From: Dichetophora obliterata
Lineage: Eukaryota > Arthropoda > Insecta > Diptera > Sciomyzidae
Length of the DNA: 64,000 nt
Assembly (NCBI GenBank): GCA_963920525.1
Contig: OY986438.1
Location: forward strand, 79,517,177-79,581,176
Direction: 5' to 3'
The notes beneath the pieces are model-generated. The model was not told the DNA's origin. It worked only from the letters and a program-made list of their open reading frames with translations, and searched no databases. The translations under genes were made by a program, and so were the position numbers. Positions 1 through 10,578 of the stretch are shown here, one piece after another. Position 1 is the first letter of the stretch, and each line of letters starts with the position of its first letter.

Positions 1-524
1 GATTCTGCAAAGATTTGTTTGTTGTGTTCTTTGTTTCCTTCTTTATCACGAATCAATCTGGGCTCGAACAGTTTAAAAAAGTTTATTTTATGTGTAGACG
101 TAGTAACATACTTGTTTTCGTAGGTCAGGCTCGCACAAGTGCTTACATGAAAAGTTAATGATGGTGTATCGTTTACACATAAAACAGTATTCACGACGAT
201 TCTATTTACAAAAAACTTTATTTACAAAATAATTTTTACAAAAATCGACCGAACGTTTCAGAGTTTGAATAGTCACCAATTTTTAAGGCAGCATGGACCA
301 GAGTCCATGCCACCATAGTATATTAAAAATACGCTGCAGCGAAAAGAACAGCGCTGCAGCGCACCACATAGTGATGATCACGATCCACACTTTGTTCATA
401 ATATTTATTATTAATTTAGCATAAACAAAAATCGACATTTATATCAACTAGCTTCGGTACTAGCGCTAGTGTCAAAGCAAGAGACGCCAAGTTGTAAAAT
501 TTCTGACGTTGCATTATCCAGCTA

Positions 525-854
525 ATAGCCGATACACATTGACTGCAACAGTCGTTCACCGACAAAACGAAAACTTGCCGTCAGAGAGCAATGTCGCACT
601 ATTCTCGACGACTTGATTATAATGAACGCTACAGCGACAATCTGTTTTCATATAAAACATAAACAAACTCTGCTATGTTCGCTCTTGTCGTCTATCAAAT
701 GAGAAATAGATTGAAGTTTGCGGCAGCAACAATTGTGGTCGTGTTCTCTCTTTGTCGTGCCGTCTTCAAAAAATACATCTTCATAAGAAAACATGCGTTC
801 TATTTTTTGACAATTGGCGTTCGTCGCTAGTCGCAGTCAATGTGTATTGGCTAT
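525..854. mobile_element. MITE, copy 1 of 3 (about 330 bp)
   Basis: The ends are inverted repeats: ATAGCCGATACACATTGAC at the left and its near-perfect complement at 833-854. The same unit sits at 9444-9773 (part of the large duplication) and independently at 54983-55313 in unrelated flanks, which fixes its boundaries. It has no transposase; short open frames across it are incidental. It lies inside the LTR-side region of the Ty3/gypsy element ending at 1263. I see no clear target-site duplication, so the superfamily is unassigned. Confidence 0.85.
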
Positions 855-1255
855 AACACTGACTGCGCGCTTGCCTGGGTGTTGGTTAGCTACGTCAACA
901 TACAGGCAGCTAGCGCAATGCAAAGATTAACCAATGCTTGTTGTTGTACAACAAACACTGCTTGCTCGTTGCTATTCGTCATATAATAGCTTAGCGTCAA
1001 AGTGGCGATCGAAGTATAGAGTTTCATCAACGGTCGGAACGTCGGTATGTCACCAAGTCAGCATGTGCAGCCTGCATAAATGTATTAAGTGATCGTTTAG
1101 TGACTTAAGGAATTTGCTTAGCTTGTTATTTGTGTGACAAACTAAGTTGTTAGGAACAAAGCGTGGATAACTAAGTTTAGTGTTACGACGAAGTGTCGCC
1201 AATTGCTTGAAGAACAAAATACAGGAGTGGAACGGAACTGAAGGTTCATGAGGTT

Positions 1256-1278
1256 CCACCACAATACTCTCCCCCTAG
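1256..1278 (-). promoter_or_regulatory. polypurine tract and LTR edge of Ty3/gypsy element, copy 1
   Basis: Read on the minus strand, the purine run CTAGGGGGAGAG is followed by TAT and then TGTGGTGGAACC, the expected layout of a retroelement polypurine tract abutting the TG... start of a 3' LTR. The integrase frame ends about 380 bases upstream on the same strand, as expected for the 3' end. The LTR would run from about 1263 toward lower coordinates; I could not place its other end because no second LTR of this element is in the window. Identical sequence occurs at 10175-10197. Confidence 0.6.
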
Positions 1279-1659
1279 AGCTAAAGGCGCGATGTTGTAA
1301 AACGTGCTGGAGGTCGAATTCTTCTTCCGCTTCTCGACTGGACCAGCGCAGGTGTTTGATCGACATCTATTGTGGCTGCAAGCTTAGGTAGCGCTGTGTT
1401 CTTTCGTTTATTTCTCATGATTGTTTTTGTCGGATTGGAAAAAAACTACAACCTTTCGCGGGGAAGTTGAAAAACATCGAGGGCATCCCGCGATGTCCAG
1501 CGATGAGTCGAAAAATGTCACGACTTTTTGTTATGTTTAAGGTGAGGTTCGTGCAAATCCCTCGCTGTCCAACGGTGGACCGGAAAATGTCATGGTCTTT
1601 TTGATCTTTTGTGGCTTTGGACGTGCCACATTTGTGTTGTACGCATCAGGAACCAGACA

Positions 1660-2540
1660 TTATAGTAGTGCATCTCGATACGATTGAGGCTCGTTACCCC
1701 TTGATCCCGCGGTGTCCAACGGTGCGCTGGATAGTTTCTCAGCGTTTTTTATTGCTGCCGATGTGATATTTGATTTTGTCTTGTTAACTGCCGTTGTACC
1801 GGGAAAAATTGTCACGGCTGAATCTGCGGACTGCTGGTTGCCTGGACGAGTCAACGCGTTGTTGAACTTTGGTAAGCATGCTGCTTTCAGTCTATCAATT
1901 GAAATTTTTGTTGTTCTTCCCCACACGTCGATGGAAAAATACTGCAGAGGACGCTGTACCTTATCGACCCGAACAAAAACGTGCGTGCAATCCTTCAAGT
2001 CGCTTTGCACGAAAATTCGAGGGTTGTCATGATGACTCGCTTGCGTAGGTGTGATCTTATTCATCATTCGTCTTAACTCCTTGAAGAAATCCGCCTCGTT
2101 GGGTTTCTGTAAAGACTGCACCCCTTTAAAATTGCCAGGTGAGCAAACCATCTCAGCTGGCGACGCTGCAATGTCTTCTTTAATCGACGAGCGGAGTCCA
2201 AGTAGGATTAGCGGTAGCATTCCACACCAGTCGTCGCTGTCGTAGCACATGATTGACGCTTTTAATGTTCGTTGCCATCTCTCTATCATCCCATTAGATT
2301 GGGGGTGATAAGAAGTGGTTCGGTAGTGCTGCATACCCAGGAAAACGAGCTGACGAAACAAATCAGACTCAAATTGTCGCCCTAGATCGGTCGAGATTCG
2401 AAGAGGTACTCCGAACTTGGCAATCCAACCTGATATTAGATTTCGTGCGACGGTCTCTGCTGTCATGTCAGGAATCGGTATTGCTTCAGGCCAGCGTGTG
2501 AAACGATCGATGATGGGTAGGCAATAACGATTATCATGAA
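1660..2540 (-). pseudogene. Ty3/gypsy integrase core and C-terminus, copy 1
   Basis: The minus-strand frame encodes the integrase catalytic core of a Ty3/gypsy retrotransposon. The first Asp is in the [11 protein letters not shown] motif (codon 2506-2508), the second in S-T-D-L-G-R-Q-F, and the Glu in N-G-M-I-E-R-W. There are 34 residues between the last two, one fewer than usual. The L-P-L-I-L-L-G-L-R region and the C-terminal tail follow to a stop at 1660. The reading frame is open for 268 codons after a Met at 2466 and extends upstream to about 2540, where homology breaks off. The zinc-binding N-terminus is missing here, but a matching piece survives at 12170-12365. The motif style resembles CsRn1/Kabuki-type gypsy elements (family knowledge, not tested). 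It cannot be functional as it stands. Confidence 0.88.
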
Positions 2541-2821
2541 TTAAATTGCGAGCTTTAGATCAAGTAAATTTTTAAGAAGGCAACAACAACAACAACAACT
2601 CTGTATAGAGTCAATCACTTAGCTGATTAGACAGTCTGTTTCGGAAATCGCTACATTTTCCTCTTCAGTAGTCTTGAGTGATTAAGCTGTGATCAACTCA
2701 CTGTTTAAATTAGTATATGAATGAGCAGATTTTAGAATTCATTCTTTTGAATTGTATGGCTGCTAATCATATGACATTTCAAAGCAGTAGGCTATTTAAA
2801 GATCACCGCCATCAACTCTCA
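2541..2821. other. unassigned segment beside integrase break
   Basis: The integrase homology stops near 2540 and is followed by a CAA-rich run and about 240 bp shared exactly with 11460-11741. There is a weak inverted similarity between the GAGTCAATCAC stretch near 2605 and the GTGATCAACTC stretch near 2691. No coding signal is seen. It could be an insertion into the integrase gene made before the large duplication. Confidence 0.5.
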
Positions 2822-3070
2822 GCAATCAATCAGTTCATAAATGGCTCAGTTACGGTCGATAAAGTAAAAAAAAAAAAAAAATTAAAAAATGTTAATTTTC
2901 ATCTCGCTCTAAATTGACCGTTAGGCAGAAAATTCTGCTGTTTTAAATTTTATTGACAATCATATTAAAGTTGGTTTCTAAAACAGGTAAGATCATAAAA
3001 ATCGGTTACAAAATGAATCAGTTACGCCAAGTTTTCTGATAACATGTTTTTTGCTTTTTTTTGTGTTTTC

Positions 3071-3390
3071 TTAGAAATGCTTGCGTTTCATTTGTTTTTT
3101 ATAAAGATCGCTGCTAGTTTCTAACTTTATAGACAAGCAGTAGTTAGACAGCATACTGACTTTACTTTTTCCAACATACCGCTGTTCAAGTCTTGAAATG
3201 TCCTGGTGAAATCGTTCACCTTGTTCATCACTCATCTGCCCTAAGTTTGATGGGAACATATTCAAATGAGCATGGAGATGGTGCAATTTGATAGACATTT
3301 TGCAGCCCATTGCATGGTAGGCAGACAGATTTTCGTGTACTATTTCCTCATAATTTACACTTCTTGTGTTTCTATGAAAATTCTATAAAA
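3071..3390 (-). pseudogene. C-terminal fragment of element A protein
   Basis: The minus-strand frame encodes about 105 residues ending in K-M-K-R-K-H-F-type basic sequence and a stop at 3071, just inside the left inverted repeat. It carries the motif N-L-G-x-x-S-D-E-x-G-E-R-F-H-Q-D-I, followed by S-M-L-x-x-Y-C. I recognise this motif from a very abundant, mostly uncharacterised protein family in arthropod and cnidarian repeats. The frame continues upstream of the Met at 3310 (residues N-Y-E-E-I-V-H-E) to about 3390, where mariner sequence begins. Position and orientation fit a transposase or accessory protein of the surrounding long-TIR element, but its function is not established. Only the last part remains. 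Confidence 0.65.
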
Positions 3391-3429
3391 AAAAACTACT
3401 AGATATTTTTTCAAATTTCTTTTTTTATT

Positions 3430-4004
3430 TGAAACTACAATCCTTCCGGTTAATAATGGAAAATAATTTCATTCAAATGGCTGCCTCGGCTGGCCATGCA
3501 GTAGCCTATACGATCGGTCCAATTTTTAAGCACATTATCGATTGTGTGCAGCTGTATTTCACCAATGGCTTCACGAATATTGTCCTTTAAAGCGTCAATT
3601 GTCTCTAGCTTGTCGGCGTAACACTTATCTTTGAGGGCAACCCACAAATAATAGTCCAACGGTGTCAAATTGCAGCTCCGAGGTGGCCAAACGACATCAG
3701 CTCTGCGGCTGATAATGCGATCTTCAAAAACATGGCGCAAAACATCGAGTGTAGCTTCGGCTGTGTGGCACGTAGCGCCGTCCTGTTGATGATTTCTGAT
3801 GATTTTTTTGGCAAAATCGGCATCTTCTGCATCAAAGTAATGTTGCAATGTTTCCCACCGTTGTTCAAGCGTACACACAACCATATTCGTTCAGCGGAAG
3901 GATAAAACTAATTATCTGTGAAATCAGACATGAGCTAAGTGTTACCATTCACGAAATAAGCACTAGTTGAAAAAAATAACGTTATATGGCGGACCCTGTA
4001 CTTT
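3430..4004 (-). pseudogene. internally deleted rosa-type (DD41D) mariner
   Basis: This is a short derivative of the mariner also present at 4740-5946. The original start (ATG at 3931) is followed by an in-frame stop. An open frame of 144 codons (3884-3450) keeps the T-L-E-Q-R-W start region, then jumps to E-D-A-D-F-A-K-K-I-I and again to Q-Q-D-G-A-T-C-H-T-A. It then runs to the normal C-terminus S-H-L-N-E-I. The second and third catalytic Asp are present with 41 residues between them; the region carrying the first Asp is deleted. The 5' terminal sequence (complement of GGCGGACCCTGTACT near 3990-4004) matches copy 2. It interrupts element A. Confidence 0.85.
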
Positions 4005-4739
4005 CAATAATTCAGCACTAGTGCGGTTGTGAGCAGGAAAGGAAAAAACAAAACTCGTGTTTGTTGTGATGCAAAATGTCACCCACACAAAAGACGTGAA
4101 AGGGGAGAAACGCATGTAAACATGTGGATAATGACTCCAATTAGTGCGAAATGTAAACAAGCGTTGGCTGAGACAAACAGTGTAACAATCATCCAACTAT
4201 GATTTTGTATATTAGGCGTTTTCTTGTTTTATTACCTGAAAAATATTTACATTTCTAAGAAAACACAAAAAAAGCAAAAAACATGTTATCACAAAACTTG
4301 GCGTAACTGATTCATTTTGTAACCGATTTTTATGACCTTACCTGTTTTAGAAACCAACTTTAATATGATTGTCAATAAAATTTAAAAAAGCAGAATTTTC
4401 TGCCTAACGGTCAATTTAGAGCGAGATGAAAATGAACATTTTTTAATTTTTTTTTTTTTTTTTACTTTATCGACCGTAACTGAGCCATTTTTGAACTGAT
4501 TGCCAAAATGTTTTTTTTATAAAAAGGTACAAATCAGATCTGTAAAAAAAAAGCAAAATTTTGAAAATCGGTTAATGCAGAGTAAACTTATGATTTTTTG
4601 AACTTGTAATTTTGGGAATATCGTTATATCACTACATTTGTTATAAAAAAACTTACTTAACGAAGTGACTGAGAAAAAGTATAAGTTTTTTCGTACTCTA
4701 TGGACTCCAGCAAAACAGAATTGCTGCATGAGAACCCCT

Positions 4740-5946
4740 GCATATTTTGTGTGTAGCACTGTGTAATGAATAACAATTTCATTCAAATGGCTGCCTCGGC
4801 TGGCCATGCAGTAGCCTACACGATCGGTCCAATTTTTAAGCACATTATCGATTGTGTGCAGCTGTATTTCACCAATGGCTTCACGAATATTGTTTTTTAA
4901 AGCGTCAATTGTCTCTGGCTTGTCGGCGTAACACTTATCTTTGAGAGCAACCCACAAATAATAGTCCAACGGTGTCAAATCGAGGCTCCGAGGTGGCCAA
5001 ACGAGATCAGCTCTGCGGCTGATAATGAAACAGGGCGCAAAACATCGAGTGTAGCTTCGGCTGTGTGGCACGTAGCACCGTCCTATTGAAACCAAATGTT
5101 GCCAATATCCTCCTCTTCAATTTTTGTGAACAAAAATTCGTTCAACATGGCCCGATAACGGTCGCCATTGACTGTAACGGCCACTCCTTGCTCATTTTCG
5201 AAGAAAAATGGCCCAATTATGCTTCTGGACCAAAATCCGCACCAAACAGTGACTCGTTTTGGGTGCAGCGGCTTTTCAATGTATGCGTGCGGGTTTTCTG
5301 TCCCCAAATGCGACAATTTTGCTTGTTTACATACCCGCCAAGATCAAAATGAGCTTCATCTGAAAAGATGATTTTTTTGGCAAAATCGGCATCTTCTGTA
5401 AGTCGATCGCAGGCCCACTTAGCGAAGCGAAAACGCATTGGATGGTCAGTTGGCTTCAACTCCTGAACCAATTGGACTTTGTATGGCGTCATACCAAGAA
5501 GGTCTTTATGCAAAATTCGTCTCAATGATGTCTCCGAAATATTCAATTGTTGAGAACGACGGTGAATTGATGTTGATGGCGCTTCACGCACACTTTCTGC
5601 CACAGCAGCAATATTCTCGGGTGTACGCACTGCTTTTGGCTTTTCACGCTTTGGTTTATCGATGAGGATGCCAGTTTCTTTCACTTTTTCACAAGATAAA
5701 GAACATACGGAGCTGACGGTGCTTCTCTTCTTCCAAAATCCGTACACAATTTTCGCACACATTCTGCAACATTACTATGATTTTCAAAGTAATGTCGCAA
5801 TATTTCCCAGCGTTGTTCAAGCGTATACACTTGACCATATTCGTTCATCGGAAGGATAAAATCTGTCAAATCAGACATGAGCGAAGTGTTACCATTCACG
5901 AAATAAGCACTAGTTGAAAAAAAACGTTAGATGGCGGACCCTGTAC
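4740..5946 (-). pseudogene. rosa-type (DD41D) mariner, near full length but broken
   Basis: The minus-strand transposase starts at ATG 5878 and runs to about 4769. It has an N-terminal helix-turn-helix region (P-S-T-S-I-H-R-R-S-Q-Q), the first Asp in F-S-D-E-A-H-F-D, and the third in L-T-P-L-D-Y-Y-L-W. The second-Asp region near 5095 is disrupted, with stops and frameshifts around 5090, 5220 and 5690. The usual stop after the conserved H-Y end is lost. The 5' terminus (plus-strand GATGGCGGACCCTGTAC, ending near 5946) is followed by TA, the mariner target. The 3' inverted repeat is not recognisable, so the lower bound is approximate. The 41-residue spacing, read in copy 1, is the signature of the rosa family. 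It is inactive. Confidence 0.87.
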
Positions 5947-8000
5947 TATCAAAATAAATATGTATGAGATATGACAACAAAAGTAGCACTTACATGATTT
6001 GTGACTCCATAGATGACGTTGGGCACAGCGACAGCATGATAAAGTGGTGGCTTTAAAATAGTTTAAAAATATTGTGTATCAAGTTTGCAAATGCTGACGT
6101 AAAAGCTTGGTTAACTCGTATTTAATAACGTATCTTAATGGCGTAGGTGTATAATTATGTATCTTTTCTTAATGTTTTTCTTAATTTTTTTCAATAATAT
6201 TGTATACACAAAAATTTAACTTTAAAGTAAGATTATTTTCTTTCATTTAAATTTTCAAATTCGGGATTCCTGGTTCGGGATTCCGAAAGAAAAAGGTTCT
6301 CGAGTCCGGCAGATCCTTATTTCGGACCAGGCGCCGATCGGACGTAATCCAATTCCTGGAGAATAAGTGGCCGGACAATTTATGTCTGCATCGAACCGAA
6401 GCTGCGTAGCTGCACTAAGTTCCCATATGTGCCAAGGGAACTTTCGGAGCCAACGACTCGCAGCACAAGCTTGATCAAGTTCGATCTTAAAAGTAAATTA
6501 AAATATAATAAACATTTAGTAATAAATTCAGTCTTTCAGGGTATTACCTTTTGTTTTAAACTTTTTTTTTTTCTAAGTGACACAGTACTCTTATTCAAGA
6601 TTAAAAACAAATATTCTATGCTTAGCATCTATACAACTTGCGATCGACAATTGAAATTATCTTGCTGCGTGTTGCTTTTCTTAACTAAGCGATCAGGTTT
6701 TTAGCAATAATAACCAACGGGACCTACAGATCACACGTTGGTGTTAGCAATAAACTCGAATGAACTAGGCTGAGTAACGCTGCGCTGCGTTGCGCTACTG
6801 AGTTGATGCACTTAAATGCGTTACTGAGCTGATTAATTTATTTCAGGCATACAAAACCTGTTAATTATAAACATTAAGGTGCCCCTACTTGTAGGGGGAG
6901 AGGGGAGAACTTAATTTTTAAACACACTTGTTAGTTGATATGTATAACAATATATTGCATAACAACATATTAAAAATACAAGCAACTTGAATCAACCTTT
7001 AAACTTGCTTCAATGACAGAATAGTTTGGTGTTTTGGTTCTGTTTGGAACTAAAGTAAAATAAGCATTTCTTATTAAAAACAACTTGCACTTAGGACATT
7101 TGATACTTCCCCAAAACTCACCGTATTCAACAAATTGACCCCGTGACGCAACGCACTATCCAATAAAAAAATCAGCATGTTCTGATTAAACTCTTGTTAA
7201 TATAGATCTCATAGCAATTTAAGCTATGTCGTAACGCAAGTGCGCTTACGCATCACGCTGACCCCGTAAACTGAGCTTGGGTGGGTGTATCAGTGCAGTA
7301 TTTTTGTTGCGTTACTAATGTCTATGATAAACCGGGTGTTTTTCATGCTACACTCTATACTCGAAAGGTAGGCCTATAAATAAAAAAAAAACATTAGATT
7401 TCTAAAAGTTTGGAACAGAAACCTAAAAAGAATTTTATTAAACCATTAAGTAAAATATACTAAAATCGTAGATTTTATCCTTACGATATTTATCATCGAT
7501 ATTTTATCGATATTTATTATATGGATAATAGATTGCAAAATATCTTTCAAAATCTAGGACTCTAGTACCTATCCAAACAACAGATTGTATTATAGAATAA
7601 CAGATATATAAGATAAGACAAATCCCCATTTACCTTTAACCAGATTCGTATTTATAACAAACTGATACAACAATCATTAGAAAAACAGTATAGACTACTT
7701 ATTGAGGTATGGTATAATATGATAGTTTGACTGACAATACTAACAGCAAGATGTGTGCACATCAGCGGTGGGCAACGTTAAAATTATTTAGGTGCCAATA
7801 ACGTGAATTGGCACTTTACTTTTTTTATTTAGGTAAATGACCATTTCATAAATAAAGTTACTTGAATCATTAAACATACCAAGTCAAACAGGCTGGCCAT
7901 TACAAGCTCCATTTCAAGTTCAACCGGTTTAAAACAAAATTTACTTTCTTTTTTAACTAAATTATACAAAGGCTTAGCTAACACTTATTAGCACGTTTAG
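5947..8000. other. intergenic, no gene recognised
   Basis: This is AT-rich sequence with no coding region I can support. A slightly GC-richer stretch near 6250-6480 contains a short direct repeat TTCGGGATTCC at about 6260 and 6276. A perfect hairpin CCCCTACTTGTAGGGG sits at 6882-6897. Near 6770-6850 and 7140-7320 there are GCGTTAC/CTGAG-like motifs that recur in both orientations. Open frames here, such as the 91-codon one at 6429, have no recognisable motif. Confidence 0.5.
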
Positions 8001-8520
8001 CTAACACTTAAGCTTATTTTGAACCAACCGCCTGAAAAAAACATCACAGAGAATTTCAAAATATTCTTCAATACTTGTCGAGGCGATTATTATAACGTCT
8101 ATATAAATTATTATCTTATCCTGTTTCACCATGTCAACAAATACCTTATTTATAAATCTTTGAAAAACTAACGGCGCATTTCTTAGACCAAATGGCATTC
8201 TTAAAAATTCAAATTGCCCTAAAGGAGTCGTAAACGATGTGTATTTTATCGATTCCGGTAGCATAAAAACATGAAAGAATTCATTTTTCAAATCTAGCTT
8301 TTTAAAAATCTTCGCGAGCCTGTCTAACAAGTCATCAATAAAAGGATCGGATAGTGCTCTTTTTCAGTCATTTTATTTAAATTTCGAAAATTTACACACA
8401 TTCTTAGATCACCAATTTTTTTCTTTACTAACACGATTGGGGAAACAAACTTTGATTCGCTTACTTGTATAATGCCTTTGTCTAAATATTCATCTTCTTC
8501 TATTCTTATATTATTCTATT
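8001..8520 (-). pseudogene. Ty3/gypsy reverse transcriptase fragment
   Basis: The minus strand encodes the N-terminal half of a gypsy-type RT. In order it shows S-P-I-V-L-V-K-K-K, D-L-R-M-C-V-N-F-R-N-L-N-K and, after a one-base frameshift near 8340, D-R-L-A-K-I-F-K-K-L-D-L-K. Next come T-T-P-L-G-Q-F-E-F and M-P-F-G-L-R-N-A-P. The catalytic box is degenerate (Y-I-D-V instead of Y-x-D-D). The fragment differs from the gypsy elements at 10-13 kb and 25-33 kb, so it is a third gypsy family. No LTR was found next to it. Confidence 0.82.
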
Positions 8521-8919
8521 CTTATATTCTTATTCTATTCTTTTGCAATTCCATTTTTTTTTGCATATAATAATCGCCTCGGATTAAAAACAAAAAGGTT
8601 TTTCAATACAGTTTTTAATAATTCTAAAAAAAATTTTATATTTTTAAAATTATATTTAAGCATAATGCCAATTAAGTTCATGAAGCAACAACAAGTTCTT
8701 TGCAGAACAAATCACCAAACAGACCAGGCAGACTGTTTCGTTGATAAGTGCATCAAGTCATCAGTAGTCTTCTGTGGTTTCTGCAGTACCATCCACTTTG
8801 ATAAGCCTATACGAACACCTTCTGTTAAATCAAAACAAAATTATGTGCTGTATACCGCCTTCAAAGCAATGTTTTTCTACTACTTTGCAAAAGCAAAGGT
8901 TCAAAAAAGCAACTGCATT
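8521..8919. other. left flank of duplication copy 2
   Basis: Low-complexity TTATTCTATTC repeats near 8500-8540 are followed by sequence leading into the duplicated segment. The matching flank of copy 1 lies outside the window, so whether this belongs to the repeated unit cannot be judged. A 125-codon open frame on the plus strand at 8665 has no recognised motif and crosses into the duplicated segment; I do not call it a gene. Confidence 0.4.
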
Positions 8920-9443
8920 GATTCTGCAAAGATTTGTTTGTTGTGTTCTTTGTTTCCTTCTTTATCACGAATCAATCTGGGCTCGAACAGTTTAAAAAAG
9001 TTTATTTTATGTGTAGACGTAGTAACATACTTGTTTTCGTAGGTCGGGCTCGCACAAGTGCTTACATGAAAAGTTAATGATGGTGTATCGTTTACACATA
9101 AAACAGTATTCACGACGATTCTATTTACAAAAAACTTTATTTACAAAATAATTTTTACAAAAATCGACCGAACGTTTCAGAGTTTGAATAGTCACCAATT
9201 TTTAAGGCAGCATGGACCAGAGTCCATGCCACCATAGTATATTAAAAATACGCTGCAGCGAAAAGAACAGCGCTGCAGCGCACCACATAGTGATGATCAC
9301 GATCCACACTTTGTTCATAATATTTATTATTAATTTAGCATAAACAAAAATCGACATTTATATCAACTAGCTTCGGTACTAGCGCTAGTGTCAAAGCAAG
9401 AGACGCCAAGTTGTAAAATTTCTGACGTTGCATTATCCAGCTA

Positions 9444-9773
9444 ATAGCCGATACACATTGACTGCAACAGTCGTGCACCGACAAAACGAAAACTTGCCGT
9501 CAGAGAGCAATGTCGCACTATTCTCGACGACTTGATTATAATGAACGCTACAGCGACAATCTGTTTTCATATAAAACATAAACAAACTCTGCTATGTTCG
9601 CTCTTGTCGTCTATCAAATGAGAAATAGATTGAAGTCTGCGGCAGCAACAATTGTGGTCGTGTTCTCTCTTTGTCGTGCCGTCTTCAAAAAATACATCTT
9701 CATAAGAAAACATGCGTTCTATTTTTTGACAATTGGCGTTCGTCGCTAGTCGCAGTCAATGTGTATTGGCTAT
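9444..9773. mobile_element. MITE, copy 2 of 3
   Basis: This is the same roughly 330 bp element as at 525-854, with ATAGCCGATACACATTGAC-type terminal inverted repeats. It was carried along in the large duplication and differs from copy 1 by only a few bases. Confidence 0.85.
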
Positions 9774-10174
9774 AACACTGGCTGCGCGCTTGCCTGGGTG
9801 TTGGTTAGCTACGTCAACATACAGGCAGCTAGCGCAATGCAAAGATTAACCAATGCTTGTTGTTGTACAACAAACACTGCTTGCTCGTTGCTATTCGTCA
9901 TATAATAGCTTAGCGTCAAAGTGGCGATCGAAGTATAGAGTTTCATCAACGGTCGGAACGTCGGTATGTCACCAAGTCAGCATGTGCAGCCTGCATAAAT
10001 GTATTAAGTGATCGTTTAGTGACTTAAGGAATTTGCTTAGCTTGTTATTTGTGTGACAAACTAAGTTGTTAGGAACAAAGCGTGGATAACTAAGTTTAGT
10101 GTTACGACGAAGTGTCGCCAATTGCTTGAAGAACAAAATACAGGAGTGGAACGGAACTGAAGGTTCATGAGGTT

Positions 10175-10197
10175 CCACCACAATACTCTCCCCCTAG
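10175..10197 (-). promoter_or_regulatory. polypurine tract and LTR edge, copy 2
   Basis: This is identical to 1256-1278: on the minus strand, CTAGGGGGAGAG then TAT, followed by the LTR start TGTGGTGGAACC. It marks the 3' LTR boundary of the gypsy element whose integrase ends at 10579. Confidence 0.6.
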
Positions 10198-10578
10198 AGC
10201 TAAAGGCGCGATGTTGTAAAACGTGCTGGAGGTCGAATTCTTCTTCCGCTTCTCGACTGGACCAGCGCAGGTGTTTGATCGACATCTATTGTGGCTGCAA
10301 GCTTAGGTAGCGCTGTGTTCTTTCGTTTATTTCTCATGATTGTTTTTGTCGGATTGGAAAAAAACTACAACCTTTCGCGGGGAAGTTGAAAAACATCGAG
10401 GGCATCCCGCGATGTCCAGCGATGAGTCGAAAAATGTCACGACTTTTTGTTATGTTTAAGGTGAGGTTCGTGCAAATCCCTCGCTGTCCAACGGTGGACC
10501 GGAAAATGTCATGGTCTTTTTGATCTTTTGTGGCTTTGGACGTGCCACATTTGTGTTGTACGCATCAGGAACCAGACA

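Larger units (their letters stand above)
1..2819. repeat. 2.8 kb duplicated segment, copy 1
   Basis: This segment recurs almost base for base at 8920-11741, offset by 8919 bases, then 8922 after a trinucleotide length change in the CAA run near 2580. Only scattered substitutions are visible, for example T/G near 554, T/C near 718 and G/T near 2516. It holds the 3' end of a minus-strand Ty3/gypsy element (integrase plus LTR with a nested MITE) and about 275 bp of unassigned sequence. Its left end is the window edge, so the true unit may be longer. On the right, copy 1 stops where a long inverted-repeat element starts, while copy 2 continues into other sequence. Confidence 0.93.
2822..4503. mobile_element. 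long-TIR DNA transposon (element A), about 1.7 kb
   Basis: The two ends are inverted copies of about 250 bp. The left arm (about 2826-3078) starts CAATCAGTTCA and includes TACGGTCGATAAAGT, a poly-A run, CTAAATTGACCGTTAGGC and TTTTGTGTTTTCTTAG. The right arm (about 4253-4502) is its complement with a few mismatches. Inside are the end of a minus-strand protein frame that stops right at the inner edge of the left arm, and a deleted rosa mariner. The superfamily is not clear to me. No target duplication is obvious. Confidence 0.8.

Noticed and set aside
1050..1366. Minus-strand open frames of 70-74 codons repeated at 9969-10285
   Set aside because: They span the LTR edge and polypurine tract, overlap each other in different frames, and have no domain. 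They are repeated only because the segment is duplicated.
8665..9042. 125-codon plus-strand frame crossing into the duplicated segment
   Set aside because: Cysteine-rich appearance suggested a small protein, but there is no known domain and it runs into TE-derived repeat sequence.
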